Assembly: GCA_036308645.1 (NCBI GenBank)
Contig: JAXJVH010000007.1
Location: forward strand, 1-64,000
From: RUG11462 sp036308645
Lineage (GTDB): Bacteria > Bacillota > Clostridia > Oscillospirales > Acutalibacteraceae
Length of the DNA stretch: 64,000 nt
Reading direction: 5' to 3'
Numbering within the stretch: the stretch's first letter is position 1; each line of letters starts with the position of its first letter. A model generated the notes under the pieces. That model made no database searches. It saw only the letters and a list, made by a program, of their open reading frames with translations, and was not told the origin of the DNA. Below, piece by piece: positions 33,801 through 41,739 of the stretch. The position numbers and the translations under genes were made by a program.

Positions 33801-34564
33801 CGGGTTCACGAAGCACTTATGAGGTAACTGCTTTTGATGAAACAAATTCACAACAATCTGCCGGTTCAATTAATTTTGCCGATTTAAGCACTAAAGTAGG
33901 CAACAACACTTATTATTGTAATCCTACTTTAACAGAAAATGTTTTGGTTTCATCCGGTTCTACTTTAAAACTTAGATTTACCATTACTGCTGCCGGAACA
34001 AGTTCAGGCTCATATATTGACAAGTTCGTTCTGACAAAAGTTGCTGATTATATACCTGAAGAAACAGGCGATACAACAGACGCTCTTTCAACATCGGCAA
34101 CTGCTTCAATCAGACTTGGTACTGTTTGCGGTATCAGATTCTACACAACCTTTGATACATCGAAAATTGAAGGCACAATAGTAGAAAAAGGCACTCTTAT
34201 AGGACCTAAAGATAAAATCGGCAACTATCTTACAATTGAAGATACAGTAACCGAAGACGGGGCTTCGCCAAAAGCAGTCACAGTTAAGTATAAACCTGAT
34301 ACACTTTGGAAAAACAATGAATTTGTCGGTTCTCTTGTTGGTATTAAAGAAACTAACTACAACAGAGAATTTGTAGCCCGCGGTTATGTTAAATTAGAAG
34401 ACGGCACATATCTTTATTCGGCAACATCTACTGCAAAAACCGTTGCAGATATAGCAGCCGCATTTATTGAAAACGCAACAAAAGATGACGCAACAGAAAA
34501 AGATAAAGCCTTATATAACACTTATAAAGAACTGGTTGACAAATGGGCAGCCACTAAATCCTAA
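30851..34564 (+). CDS. Secreted multidomain SGNH esterase, carbohydrate esterase family 2-like
   Basis: Extracellular protein of 1237 residues, probably removing acetyl groups from plant polysaccharide. Signal peptide 1-26 (cleavage after ANA). A beta-sandwich domain (about 30-150) precedes the SGNH core (about 155-345), the CE2 arrangement: Ser166 in GDSITSGFG, GTND 245-248, His325 in GGHPG. The usual Asp three residues before the His is Gln322, so a Ser-His dyad is likely. Then come a beta-rich region (350-560), a Thr/Ser linker (571-608), a second beta domain, an InlB-like repeat, an FN3-like domain (SYQYSMDGTVWQNS), a CBM-like domain (GYYQVSLFSRNVSGS) and a C-terminal domain (GIRFYTTFD to YLYSATSTAKTVADIAAAF). 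No dockerin, LPXTG or SLH anchor is seen. Confidence 0.8.
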   Translation: MKKQLSIILAIVMLFTVIGSMQIANAESEPIEILTVKDQIRTVGRTEEVDNGIACDWTASGIEFNAVCEENSSIALTINSNAECYFTVFIDDVRQDYRVRTLSGDYTPVFASAENGLESGKHKIKIIKQTERSNVKTTIKAISLNNVVLSDKPEEPEYIFEMVGDSITSGFGSLDTNNQEAKYSDGTRTYAYLTAQNFGAEARVVSQSGGFITSLYNQYIKNSRDDNAFDYSAYKKPNVVTLAFGTNDGSRTVEYWQTGIQNFADAIRTGYNDNSIPIVFIHNLISNDDKLRANVATAIKNLKAEDETKYSNIYVTSGNNPQGGHPGQQSHYKTSKKLTRDLVEFGLMPASALKDDATIILNESSQKEITVNNFDSNITAVDGITSELVSPLDPADNGVDGKYAVKFTADGTQTEVADKNTLHATFGTVANTNYKTKGISFYLKYHDTDYDSSDETSVYDIPRLYFVNGNGDSTAYDLYSVKLSDVKDNELTKVEIYWNEMPYSNYIFLRSFINCNSVKLCLDMHGECEYTIDNMQAILCDYTYSDNSNQAYTYTKGYSSYEVIGILDGYEAATTVTSATSATTTTSTATTTKGTETSSSASSATDSEYTKVLDFDTTLTEPVFGWQNGTDKSSVIDYTTVDETYADGNVAMLASSNNYNNVGFLLGDVFSGKKVKSISFEIWSTTAFNLDNRSGLRNGTNYADPEIDMRNLGYNDSKKFLITKEKQNLIFDFSNISVDVTAWTNPHVSFNLSKTTTLYIDNITVTYERYYADLDVEGNVERVYADENGYITLPDVAISTGDFAGWATDDDADNIIPANTSLNISKDTVFYAVSSNRLDQEAPAAPVVESVGATTVTLVANDSYQYSMDGTVWQNSNIFTGLDSATEYTFYQRYKATATHKSSPASEGLKVTTATVYNFEAEKTVGAYSGTLNSNSSNSDTSTGSLIYAVHDASNPAVGHYVEYKFTGITTGYYQVSLFSRNVSGSRSTYEVTAFDETNSQQSAGSINFADLSTKVGNNTYYCNPTLTENVLVSSGSTLKLRFTITAAGTSSGSYIDKFVLTKVADYIPEETGDTTDALSTSATASIRLGTVCGIRFYTTFDTSKIEGTIVEKGTLIGPKDKIGNYLTIEDTVTEDGASPKAVTVKYKPDTLWKNNEFVGSLVGIKETNYNREFVARGYVKLEDGTYLYSATSTAKTVADIAAAFIENATKDDATEKDKALYNTYKELVDKWAATKS

Positions 34565-34600
34565 AATTTACGGATAAACTTCTTTCAAAAAATTCCTCAG

Positions 34601-34636
34601 AAAAACCGAAGTGATTTGTTTCACTTCGGTTTTTCA
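34601..34636 (+). terminator. Terminator after the secreted esterase gene
   Basis: 14-bp stem AAAAACCGAAGTGA with its complement, TTTGTT loop, then TTTTT. Confidence 0.9.
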
Positions 34637-34698
34637 TTTATATAAAATGAAAATTTTATAATAAATCATTAATTTTTTGAATTTTTTCGCCAATACTG

Positions 34699-34743
34699 TT
34701 GACTTTTGCAATGTGTTGTGTTATTATGCTAAAGTGCTAAAGT
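34699..34743 (+). promoter_or_regulatory. Promoter of the histidine operon with tandem repeat operator
   Basis: TTGACT (34699-34704), a 17-bp spacer, then TATTAT (34722-34727). Directly after the -10 lie two exact copies of GCTAAAGT (34728-34735 and 34736-34743), over the expected transcription start. They are a candidate binding site for the TrpR-like regulator encoded by the first gene. Confidence 0.7.
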
Positions 34744-34781
34744 AAAATGATTTAAAAAATTTATAAAAAGGACGGTTTATA

Positions 34782-35066
34782 ATGAAAATTTTAGATAACG
34801 AAGGCGCCCATTTACTTATAGAAGCCATTAAAAATCTAAACGATGAAGAAGATATTAAGTGCTTTTTAACAGATCTGATGACTACAAAAGAACTGCTTGA
34901 TATGTCGCAGCGTATGCAGGTTGCTTCCCTGTTAAAACAAGGAATGGTTTACTCAAAAATTGCCGAAATCACAGGCGCTTCCACCGCTACAATCAGTAGA
35001 GTCAGCCGCTGTTATTCATACGGTGAGGACGGCTACAAAAAAGCATTCTTAAAAATCAAGCAATAA
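34782..35066 (+). CDS. yerC: YerC/TrpR-family regulator, probable histidine repressor
   Basis: Protein of 94 residues of the YerC/YecD TrpR-related family. A helical N-terminus carries DLMTTKELLDMSQRMQVASLLKQG, and the helix-turn-helix is YSKIAEITGASTATISRVSR (about 61-80). It lacks an enzymatic domain. It is the first gene of the complete his operon, 22 bp before hisZ-hisG, and the promoter has a tandem repeat suited to such a dimer. Comparative-genomic work has linked this family to histidine genes in Firmicutes. Effector binding (histidine) is inferred. Confidence 0.85.
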   Translation: MKILDNEGAHLLIEAIKNLNDEEDIKCFLTDLMTTKELLDMSQRMQVASLLKQGMVYSKIAEITGASTATISRVSRCYSYGEDGYKKAFLKIKQ

Positions 35067-35088
35067 TACCAAAAGGAGAACTTATCAA

Positions 35089-36666
35089 ATGTCTTTTGAT
35101 GAAAAGATTTTAAACAACTGCGAAAAGGCGATTTTTTTACTTCGCAAGTTATTCAAAGATTACGGATATGAGCAGTACAAGGTCAGCAAATTTGAAGAAT
35201 ACGACCTTTATATGAAAAATAAAAGTTTTTTGGTTTCGGAAAATGTGCTGACTTTTACCGATACAAACGGTAAATTAATGGCATTAAAACCCGACGTAAC
35301 GCTTTCAATTATCAAAAACACCAAAGATGACGAATCGCTTAAAAAGGTGTATTATAACGAGGTTGTTTACCGACCGAACGACGAAAACGGTTTTCGTGAA
35401 ATCAACCAGACAGGTCTTGAATGTATCGGCGATATTGATACTTCCAACGTATGCGAAGTTATTACGCTTGCTATTAAAAGTTTGCAGCAGATAAGCGATA
35501 CATACCTGCTTAATATTTCGCATAACGGCTTTATTGCGGGACTTCTTTCGGAGGCAAACGCCGACGAGCAGACGAACGAGGCAATCTTAAAAGCGGTTTC
35601 ACAAAAAAACACAGCCGCAGTAACGGCAATCTGCAAAGATAAAAACATCAGCGAAAAGGTTGCAAATGCGCTTTGTGAACTCTGCCTTATTTATGAGCCA
35701 GTTTGCGAATGTCAGGAAAAATTAGAAAGCCTTATTATAAACGAGCAGATGCAGGCGGCTTTTTATGAAATATCAAAGATAAACTCTACATTGCAAAAGT
35801 CGGGTATGGCAGAGAGAGTAATGATGGATTTCTCTATTGAGAATGATATGAATTACTATAACGGCATTATTTTCAACGGTTTTGTTGGCGAATTGCCGCA
35901 AAGTGTTTTAGCCGGCGGAAGATATGATAATCTTGTTCATAAAATGGGCAAAAACAAAGGTGCAATCGGTTTTGCGGTTTATCTTGATTTGTTAGAGCGA
36001 ATTGATGAAAAAGCAAACGAAGAGGACGACGGCGAATTTATAAACGTTGCACTTCCGAAAGGCAGACTCGGTGAAAAAGCATACGATATTTTTGAAAAAT
36101 CAGGATATGAATGTCCTGCTATTTACGATAAGGGCAGAAAACTGATTTTTGAAAACTCGGATAAAAAAGTCCGCTACTTCTGGGTAAAGCCTTCCGATGT
36201 TGCAATTTATGTTGAAAAAGGTGCGGCAGATGTAGGCATTGTAGGCAAGGACATTTTACTTGAACAAAATTCCGATGTTTACGAAATGCTTGATTTAAAA
36301 CTCGGCAAATGCAGAATGGCGGTTGCCGCTAAAAAGGATTTTTGCGACAACCACGATAAAACGCTTGTTGTTGCAACCAAATTCCCGAATATTGCAAAGC
36401 AGTATTACAACTCAATAAGCCGACAAATTGATATAATCAAACTTAACGGCTCAATTGAGATTGCTCCCCTGCTCGGACTTTCAGATGTAATTGTCGATAT
36501 TGTTGAAACAGGTAAAACTCTGCTTGAAAACGACCTTGAACCGAAAGAAACAATTGTAAATATCAGCGCAAGGTTAATCTGCAACAAATCAAGCTACAAA
36601 TTTAAAAACCAAAGAATTAACGATCTTCGTAATAACATGGCACAAATTCTTGATAATGAGGAATAA
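35089..36666 (+). CDS. hisZG: HisZ-HisG fusion: ATP phosphoribosyltransferase regulatory and catalytic parts
   Basis: Single chain of 525 residues joining two normally separate proteins of the first histidine step (ATP + PRPP). Residues about 1-305 are HisZ, a histidyl-tRNA synthetase paralogue (LKPDVTLSI, YNEVVYR, REINQTGLECIG, VLAGGRYDNLV). Residues 306-315 (EKANEEDDGE) are a short acidic linker. Residues 316-525 are a short-form HisG (NVALPKGRLGEKAYDIF, ADVGIVGKDILLE, LLGLSDVIVDIVETGKTL). No internal stop exists and no start with a ribosome site is seen at the junction near 36034. In typical organisms HisZ and HisG_S form a hetero-octamer; fusion would fix 1:1 stoichiometry. Confidence 0.93.
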   Translation: MSFDEKILNNCEKAIFLLRKLFKDYGYEQYKVSKFEEYDLYMKNKSFLVSENVLTFTDTNGKLMALKPDVTLSIIKNTKDDESLKKVYYNEVVYRPNDENGFREINQTGLECIGDIDTSNVCEVITLAIKSLQQISDTYLLNISHNGFIAGLLSEANADEQTNEAILKAVSQKNTAAVTAICKDKNISEKVANALCELCLIYEPVCECQEKLESLIINEQMQAAFYEISKINSTLQKSGMAERVMMDFSIENDMNYYNGIIFNGFVGELPQSVLAGGRYDNLVHKMGKNKGAIGFAVYLDLLERIDEKANEEDDGEFINVALPKGRLGEKAYDIFEKSGYECPAIYDKGRKLIFENSDKKVRYFWVKPSDVAIYVEKGAADVGIVGKDILLEQNSDVYEMLDLKLGKCRMAVAAKKDFCDNHDKTLVVATKFPNIAKQYYNSISRQIDIIKLNGSIEIAPLLGLSDVIVDIVETGKTLLENDLEPKETIVNISARLICNKSSYKFKNQRINDLRNNMAQILDNEE

Positions 36667-36669
36667 AAA

Positions 36670-37950
36670 ATGATAAAGATTTTTAATTTTAACGAGGTTG
36701 ATAAAAACAGCCTTTTTATAAGAAGCGACAATAAAACAGGCGTTGCCGATACGGTTGAAGAAATTATTGAAAAAGTAAAAGCCGAGGGCGACGAGGCGCT
36801 TAAATTTTACTCTGAAAAATTCGACGGCGTAAAACTTGACAGTCTTGAAGTCAGTAAGCAAGAGTTTGACGAGGCTTTTTCGCTTGTTGATAATGAATTT
36901 ATTGAAGTAATAAAAAAAGCAAGCGAGAATATCTATGACTTTCACAAAAGACAGGTGCGTCAAAGTTTCATTTCTAACGAAAAAGACGGCGTTATCTGCG
37001 GTCAGAGAATTATTCCGATAGAAAAGGTAGGTCTTTATGTGCCCGGCGGTACGGCGGCTTATCCTTCGTCGGTGCTTATGAACTGTATTCCTGCTAAAAT
37101 TGCGGGTTGCAAAGAGATTTATATGGTGACTCCTCCTAAAAAAGACGGCAAGGTAAACCCCAATATTTTAGTTGCGGCTTCGCTTGCAGGCGTTGATAAG
37201 GTTTATAAAATCGGCGGAGCGCAGGCAGTTGCCGCGCTGGCTTACGGCACCGAAACCGTTCCTGCCGTTCATAAAATAGTAGGTCCGGGAAACGCATTTG
37301 TCGCAGAGGCTAAAAAGCAGGTTTTCGGCAGAGTTGCGATTGATATGATTGCAGGGCCGAGCGAAATTCTGGTTATTGCCGATAAAAGCAACAATCCGTC
37401 TTTTATTGCGGCTGACCTTTTATCACAGGCCGAACATGATAAAATGGCGACATCGGTTTTAATTACCGATGATAACGAGTTTGCAAAAAAAGTTTCAGAC
37501 GAACTTGAAAAACAAATTCCGCAATTACTTCGTGCCGAAATTGCAAGAGAATCTATTGATAACAACGGCAAAATTATTGTTGCAAAAGATTTAAAAGAGG
37601 CGGTTAAAATTTCAAACGAATTAGCCCCCGAACATCTTGAAATCTGCACCGATAACCCGTTTGACTATTTGAACTTGGTTACAAACGCAGGCTCGGTATT
37701 TTTAGGCAAAAACTGTCCCGAAGCGCTAGGCGACTACTTTGCAGGGCCTAACCACACATTGCCGACAAGCGGAACGGCTAAATTTTCAAGTCCTTTATCG
37801 GTTGATGATTTTGTTAAAAAATCTCAGTATACATATTTCACCGCAGACGCATTAAAGTCTGTTAAAGACGATGTAGCGCTCTTTGCTACCAAAGAAGGAC
37901 TTACTGCACACGCCAAAAGCGCAACAATTCGATTTGAGGACGGCGAATAA
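36670..37950 (+). CDS. hisD: Histidinol dehydrogenase
   Basis: Zinc enzyme of 426 residues that oxidises histidinol to histidine in two NAD-dependent steps. Signatures are GLYVPGGTAAYPSSVLMN, KIGGAQAVAALAYGTETVP, GPGNAFVAEAKKQVFGRV and DLLSQAEHDKMATSVL, with the catalytic His pair in ELAPEHLEI and GPNHTLPTSG. It starts 3 bp after hisZG. Confidence 0.98.
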   Translation: MIKIFNFNEVDKNSLFIRSDNKTGVADTVEEIIEKVKAEGDEALKFYSEKFDGVKLDSLEVSKQEFDEAFSLVDNEFIEVIKKASENIYDFHKRQVRQSFISNEKDGVICGQRIIPIEKVGLYVPGGTAAYPSSVLMNCIPAKIAGCKEIYMVTPPKKDGKVNPNILVAASLAGVDKVYKIGGAQAVAALAYGTETVPAVHKIVGPGNAFVAEAKKQVFGRVAIDMIAGPSEILVIADKSNNPSFIAADLLSQAEHDKMATSVLITDDNEFAKKVSDELEKQIPQLLRAEIARESIDNNGKIIVAKDLKEAVKISNELAPEHLEICTDNPFDYLNLVTNAGSVFLGKNCPEALGDYFAGPNHTLPTSGTAKFSSPLSVDDFVKKSQYTYFTADALKSVKDDVALFATKEGLTAHAKSATIRFEDGE

Positions 37951-37954
37951 ATAA

Positions 37955-39019
37955 ATGAGCAGATTTTTAATTGATAAACTGCAAAGCCTTGAGGCTTATG
38001 TTCCGGGTGAACAGCCAAAGGACAAAAAGTATATAAAACTCAATACAAACGAGTCGCCTTATCCGCCGTCAATCGGCGTGTTAAAAGCGCTTGATACCGA
38101 TGTTGTAGGAGATTTAAAACTTTACTGCAACCCCGAATGTACCGTTCTTACAAATGAATTTTGTAAAGTTTATGACGTATCGCCCGAAAACGTAATTTTC
38201 GGCAACGGTTCGGATGAAATTTTAAACTATTGCTTTACTGCGTTTTTCAGCGACAGAAATCCCGTTGTTTTCCCTGATATAACTTACGGTTTTTACAAGG
38301 TTTTCGGCGACCTTTATCATATTGATTATAAAGAAATTCCGCTAATGAGTGATTTTTCAATCAATTTAAACGATTATATGGGAATAGGCAAAAATGTTGT
38401 AATTGCCAACCCGAATGCGCCTACGGGAATATGCCTTACGCCCGATGAAATCGAGCAGATTGTAAAAAGCAATCCCGACAATGTTGTAGTGATTGACGAG
38501 GCTTATATTGATTTCGGAGGGACGAGCTGTTACCCACTTACAAAAAAATATAAAAATTTGATTGTAACGGGAACATTTTCAAAATCACGCTCTTTGGCAG
38601 GCGCACGTTTAGGTTTTGCGATTGCCGATAAAGAACTGATTTCCGATTTAAACAAAATTAAATTTTCAACCAATCCTTACAACATAAACAGTATGACTCA
38701 AGCGGTAGGCGCGGCGGCGCTTCAAGATAACGATTATTATATGAACAACTGTCAAAGAATAATCGAAACAAGAGAGTTTACCGCCGATAAATTAAAGGCA
38801 CTCGGCTTTGAAATTTTACCGTCAAAAGCAAATTTTCTTTTTGCCCGTCACCCTGAATATGATGGCGAATATCTTTACAACTCGCTTTATGAAAAAGGCA
38901 TTTTGGTTCGCCATTTCAAAAAAGAACGTATAAAGAATTATTTAAGAATTACAATAGGCACACCTGCCGAAATGCAGGCGCTTGTGTTTGCTCTTGAAAA
39001 AATAACGGAAGGAAGGTAA
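37955..39019 (+). CDS. hisC: Histidinol-phosphate aminotransferase
   Basis: PLP class I/II aminotransferase of 354 residues. KLNTNESPYPPS opens the fold, and FGNGSDEIL, NPNAPTG and VIDEAYIDFGG contact the cofactor. The Schiff-base lysine is in TGTFSKSRSLAGARLGFAI. GAGGACGG precedes the start. Its place between hisD and hisB settles the substrate. Confidence 0.96.
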   Translation: MSRFLIDKLQSLEAYVPGEQPKDKKYIKLNTNESPYPPSIGVLKALDTDVVGDLKLYCNPECTVLTNEFCKVYDVSPENVIFGNGSDEILNYCFTAFFSDRNPVVFPDITYGFYKVFGDLYHIDYKEIPLMSDFSINLNDYMGIGKNVVIANPNAPTGICLTPDEIEQIVKSNPDNVVVIDEAYIDFGGTSCYPLTKKYKNLIVTGTFSKSRSLAGARLGFAIADKELISDLNKIKFSTNPYNINSMTQAVGAAALQDNDYYMNNCQRIIETREFTADKLKALGFEILPSKANFLFARHPEYDGEYLYNSLYEKGILVRHFKKERIKNYLRITIGTPAEMQALVFALEKITEGR

Positions 39020-39025
39020 AGCAAA

Positions 39026-39613
39026 ATGAGAGAAGCAACTTTAATAAGAAAAACCGCCGAAACCGATATTAATTTATATCTTAACCTTGACGGCAGCGGA
39101 AAATCCGAGATTAATTCGGGCAACGGCTTTTTTGACCACATGTTAACTCTGCTTGCAAAACACGCAAGATTTGATTTGAAAGTTGAATGTAAAGGCGATG
39201 TAAACGTTGATTTTCACCATAGCGCCGAGGACATCGGCATTGTGCTTGGCGACGCTTTTTCAAAAGCCATCGGCAATATGGCAGGCGTCACACGATATGC
39301 CGACACCGCCCTGCCTATGGACGAGTCGCTTATTTTAACCGCTGTTGATATTTCCGGCAGAGGCTATTTAAACTTTGACCTTTCAATTCCAACCGAAAAA
39401 ATCGGCGATTTTGACAGTGAACTTGTAGAAGAGTTTTTTATGGCGTTTGTCCGCCGGGCAAACGTTACATTGCACATTAAACAACTTTGCGGCAGAAATG
39501 CTCACCACATTGTAGAGGGTACGTTTAAATCCTTTGCAAGAACGCTTCGCAAAGCGGTAAAAATTGACGAAGATTTTAAAAATGAAATTCCTTCAACAAA
39601 AGGCGTTTTATAA
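39026..39613 (+). CDS. hisB: Imidazoleglycerol-phosphate dehydratase
   Basis: Mn-dependent dehydratase of 195 residues, the monofunctional form without the phosphatase domain of enteric HisB. Metal-binding histidine motifs are NGFFDHMLTLLAKHARFDL, DFHHSAEDIGIVLG, LCGRNAHHIVEGTFKSFARTL. The missing phosphatase activity is provided by the PHP-type enzyme at the end of the operon. Confidence 0.98.
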   Translation: MREATLIRKTAETDINLYLNLDGSGKSEINSGNGFFDHMLTLLAKHARFDLKVECKGDVNVDFHHSAEDIGIVLGDAFSKAIGNMAGVTRYADTALPMDESLILTAVDISGRGYLNFDLSIPTEKIGDFDSELVEEFFMAFVRRANVTLHIKQLCGRNAHHIVEGTFKSFARTLRKAVKIDEDFKNEIPSTKGVL

Positions 39614-39630
39614 ATTTTAAGGAGTTTTCC

Positions 39631-40251
39631 ATGATAGCAATTATTGATTACGGCGTCGGCAACCTTTTTTCGCTGAAAAGTTCATTTCAATGTATCGGCG
39701 CCGATATTATTGTAACTAACGATAAAAACGAAATTGAAAAAGCTGATAAATTGGTTCTTCCGGGCGTCGGCGCTTTTGAAGACGCCGCCCAAAAACTACG
39801 TCAAAACGGGCTTGATGAACTGATTGTAAATCAGGCGAAAAACGGCAAAATAATGCTCGGTATATGCCTTGGTATGCAGATGTTGTTTGATAAAAGTTTT
39901 GAATACGGCGAGCATGAGGGACTGGGTTTGATAAAAGGCAAGGTGAAACCGATAATAGCGCCTAAAGAGTTTAAAATACCGCATATCGGCTGGAACTCTC
40001 TTGAATTTAAAAACGGCAAAAGTCCGCTTTTTAAATACATAAACGAGGGTGATTATGTTTATTTTGTTCACTCTTTTTTCGCTGATGAATGTGAAAAAAA
40101 TCAGATTGCGGTAACCGATTATTATAAACCGCTTACCGCGGCGGTTGCCGATAAAAATGTTTTCGGCACACAGTTTCACCCTGAAAAAAGCGGTGATGTC
40201 GGCTTAAATATTTTAAAAGCATTCGTTGAATTAAAGGAGAGCGATTTATGA
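39631..40251 (+). CDS. hisH: Imidazole glycerol phosphate synthase, glutaminase subunit
   Basis: Class I glutamine amidotransferase of 206 residues that feeds ammonia to HisF. The nucleophile Cys is in MLGICLGMQML, and the His/Glu pair is in GTQFHPEKSG. The start IAIIDYGVGNLFSLKSSF is typical. It overlaps hisA by 4 bases. Confidence 0.98.
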   Translation: MIAIIDYGVGNLFSLKSSFQCIGADIIVTNDKNEIEKADKLVLPGVGAFEDAAQKLRQNGLDELIVNQAKNGKIMLGICLGMQMLFDKSFEYGEHEGLGLIKGKVKPIIAPKEFKIPHIGWNSLEFKNGKSPLFKYINEGDYVYFVHSFFADECEKNQIAVTDYYKPLTAAVADKNVFGTQFHPEKSGDVGLNILKAFVELKESDL

Positions 40252-40964
40252 ATATCTTCCCTGCAATAGATTTAATCGGCGGTCAGGCGGTACGGCTTGA
40301 AAAGGGCGATTACAATAAAAAAACCGTATTTAATGCAGACCCTGTGGCAGTAGCGGTTGAATTTAAAAACGCAGGCGCAGAATACCTGCATTTAGTTGAC
40401 CTTGACGGCGCTAAAAGCGGTAAAACAGACAACTATGACGTTATTCGTGAAATTGTGAACAAAAGCGGTTTAAATGTTGAAATCGGCGGCGGTATTCGCA
40501 GTATCGAAACGGTTGAAAAATACCTTAAAACAGGAGTTATGCGTGTTATAATAGGCACTGCCGCAATAACCGACGAAGAATTTTTAGATGAGGCGCTTTC
40601 AAAATACGGTGAAAAAATTGCGGTCGGCGTTGATATTAAAGACGGTAAAGTCGCAATAAAAGGCTGGACCGAAACCGTTGATATTACCTGTGAAGAATTT
40701 ATCGAAAAAATGCAGAATAAAGATGTAAAAACCGTTATCTGCACCGATATTTCAAAAGACGGTATGATGTCGGGTACTAATCTCGAACTTTATAAAAGTT
40801 TATGTGAAAAATTCAATCTTAACATTACCGCCTCAGGCGGAGTTTCGACTTTAGAAGATGTTAAAACCTTAAATGATATGAATATTTACGGCGCAATTTT
40901 AGGAAAAGCGCTTTATGTAGGCGGTATTGATTTAAAAGAGGCAATCGCAATTACTAAGGAGTAA
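40248..40964 (+). CDS. hisA: ProFAR isomerase HisA
   Basis: TIM-barrel isomerase of 238 residues. The two barrel halves show FPAIDLIGGQAVRLEKGDY with VDLDGAKSG, and VGVDIKDGKVAIKGW with CTDISKDGMMSGTN. It converts the opened imidazole precursor to PRFAR, the substrate of HisF-HisH. Translationally coupled to hisH. Confidence 0.98.
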   Translation: MNIFPAIDLIGGQAVRLEKGDYNKKTVFNADPVAVAVEFKNAGAEYLHLVDLDGAKSGKTDNYDVIREIVNKSGLNVEIGGGIRSIETVEKYLKTGVMRVIIGTAAITDEEFLDEALSKYGEKIAVGVDIKDGKVAIKGWTETVDITCEEFIEKMQNKDVKTVICTDISKDGMMSGTNLELYKSLCEKFNLNITASGGVSTLEDVKTLNDMNIYGAILGKALYVGGIDLKEAIAITKE

Positions 40965-40967
40965 AGC

Positions 40968-41726
40968 ATGATTACAAAAAGAATTATACCCTGCCTTGAC
41001 GTTAAAGACGGCAGAGTTGTAAAAGGTACAAATTTTAAAGGGCTGCAAGATGTATCAAGCCCTGTAAAATTAGCGGAATACTATTCATCGGCAGGTGCTG
41101 ACGAACTTGTTTTTTACGATATTACCGCGTCAAGCGAAGGGCGAAAACTTTTCACGGATATTCTGACCGAAACCGCAAGCAAGGTTTTCATTCCGCTGAC
41201 CGTTGGCGGAGGAATTAATACGCTCGACGATTTTGAACGTGTGCTTTCCTGCGGCGCAGATAAAGTAAGCGTAAATTCGGGCGCAATAAGAAATCCCGAT
41301 TTAGTAGGGGAAGCCGCTAAAAAATACGGCGACCAATGCGTTGTGCTTTCCGCAGATGTAAAAATAGTCGGCAATGAATACAGAGTTTTTGCCAAAGGCG
41401 GCAGAGAAGACACGGGAATGGAAGCAATCGAATGGATTAAACGTTGTGTAGATAACGGCGCAGGCGAGGTTGTTGTCAACAGTATTGACACCGACGGAGT
41501 AAAAGGCGGCTTTGATATTCCTATGTTAAAAGCAGTTCTCAATGCTGTAAATGTTCCCGTTATTGCCTCGGGCGGCGCAGGAAAAACAGAAGATTTTATT
41601 GATTTATTCAAACAATTGCCTACGATTGACGCAGGTCTTGCGGCGTCTGTTTTCCACTTCGGCGAAATTGATATTAAAGAACTTAAAAAGATTTTACGTG
41701 ATAACGATATACTATCAAGAATATAA
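40968..41726 (+). CDS. hisF: Imidazole glycerol phosphate synthase, cyclase subunit
   Basis: TIM-barrel cyclase of 252 residues. Conserved segments are KRIIPCLDVKDGRVVKGTNF, LTVGGGINTLDDFERVLSCG, VVLSADVK, NSIDTDGVKGGFDIPML and PVIASGGAGKTEDF. It pairs with HisH from the same operon. A good AGGAG site precedes the start. Confidence 0.98.
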   Translation: MITKRIIPCLDVKDGRVVKGTNFKGLQDVSSPVKLAEYYSSAGADELVFYDITASSEGRKLFTDILTETASKVFIPLTVGGGINTLDDFERVLSCGADKVSVNSGAIRNPDLVGEAAKKYGDQCVVLSADVKIVGNEYRVFAKGGREDTGMEAIEWIKRCVDNGAGEVVVNSIDTDGVKGGFDIPMLKAVLNAVNVPVIASGGAGKTEDFIDLFKQLPTIDAGLAASVFHFGEIDIKELKKILRDNDILSRI

Positions 41727-41739
41727 GGAGTAAAGAGAA

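Noticed and set aside
41114..41611. 165-codon open frame antisense to hisF
   Set aside because: hisF is unambiguous, and the antisense frame is Ser/Pro/Thr-rich shadow sequence without homology signs.
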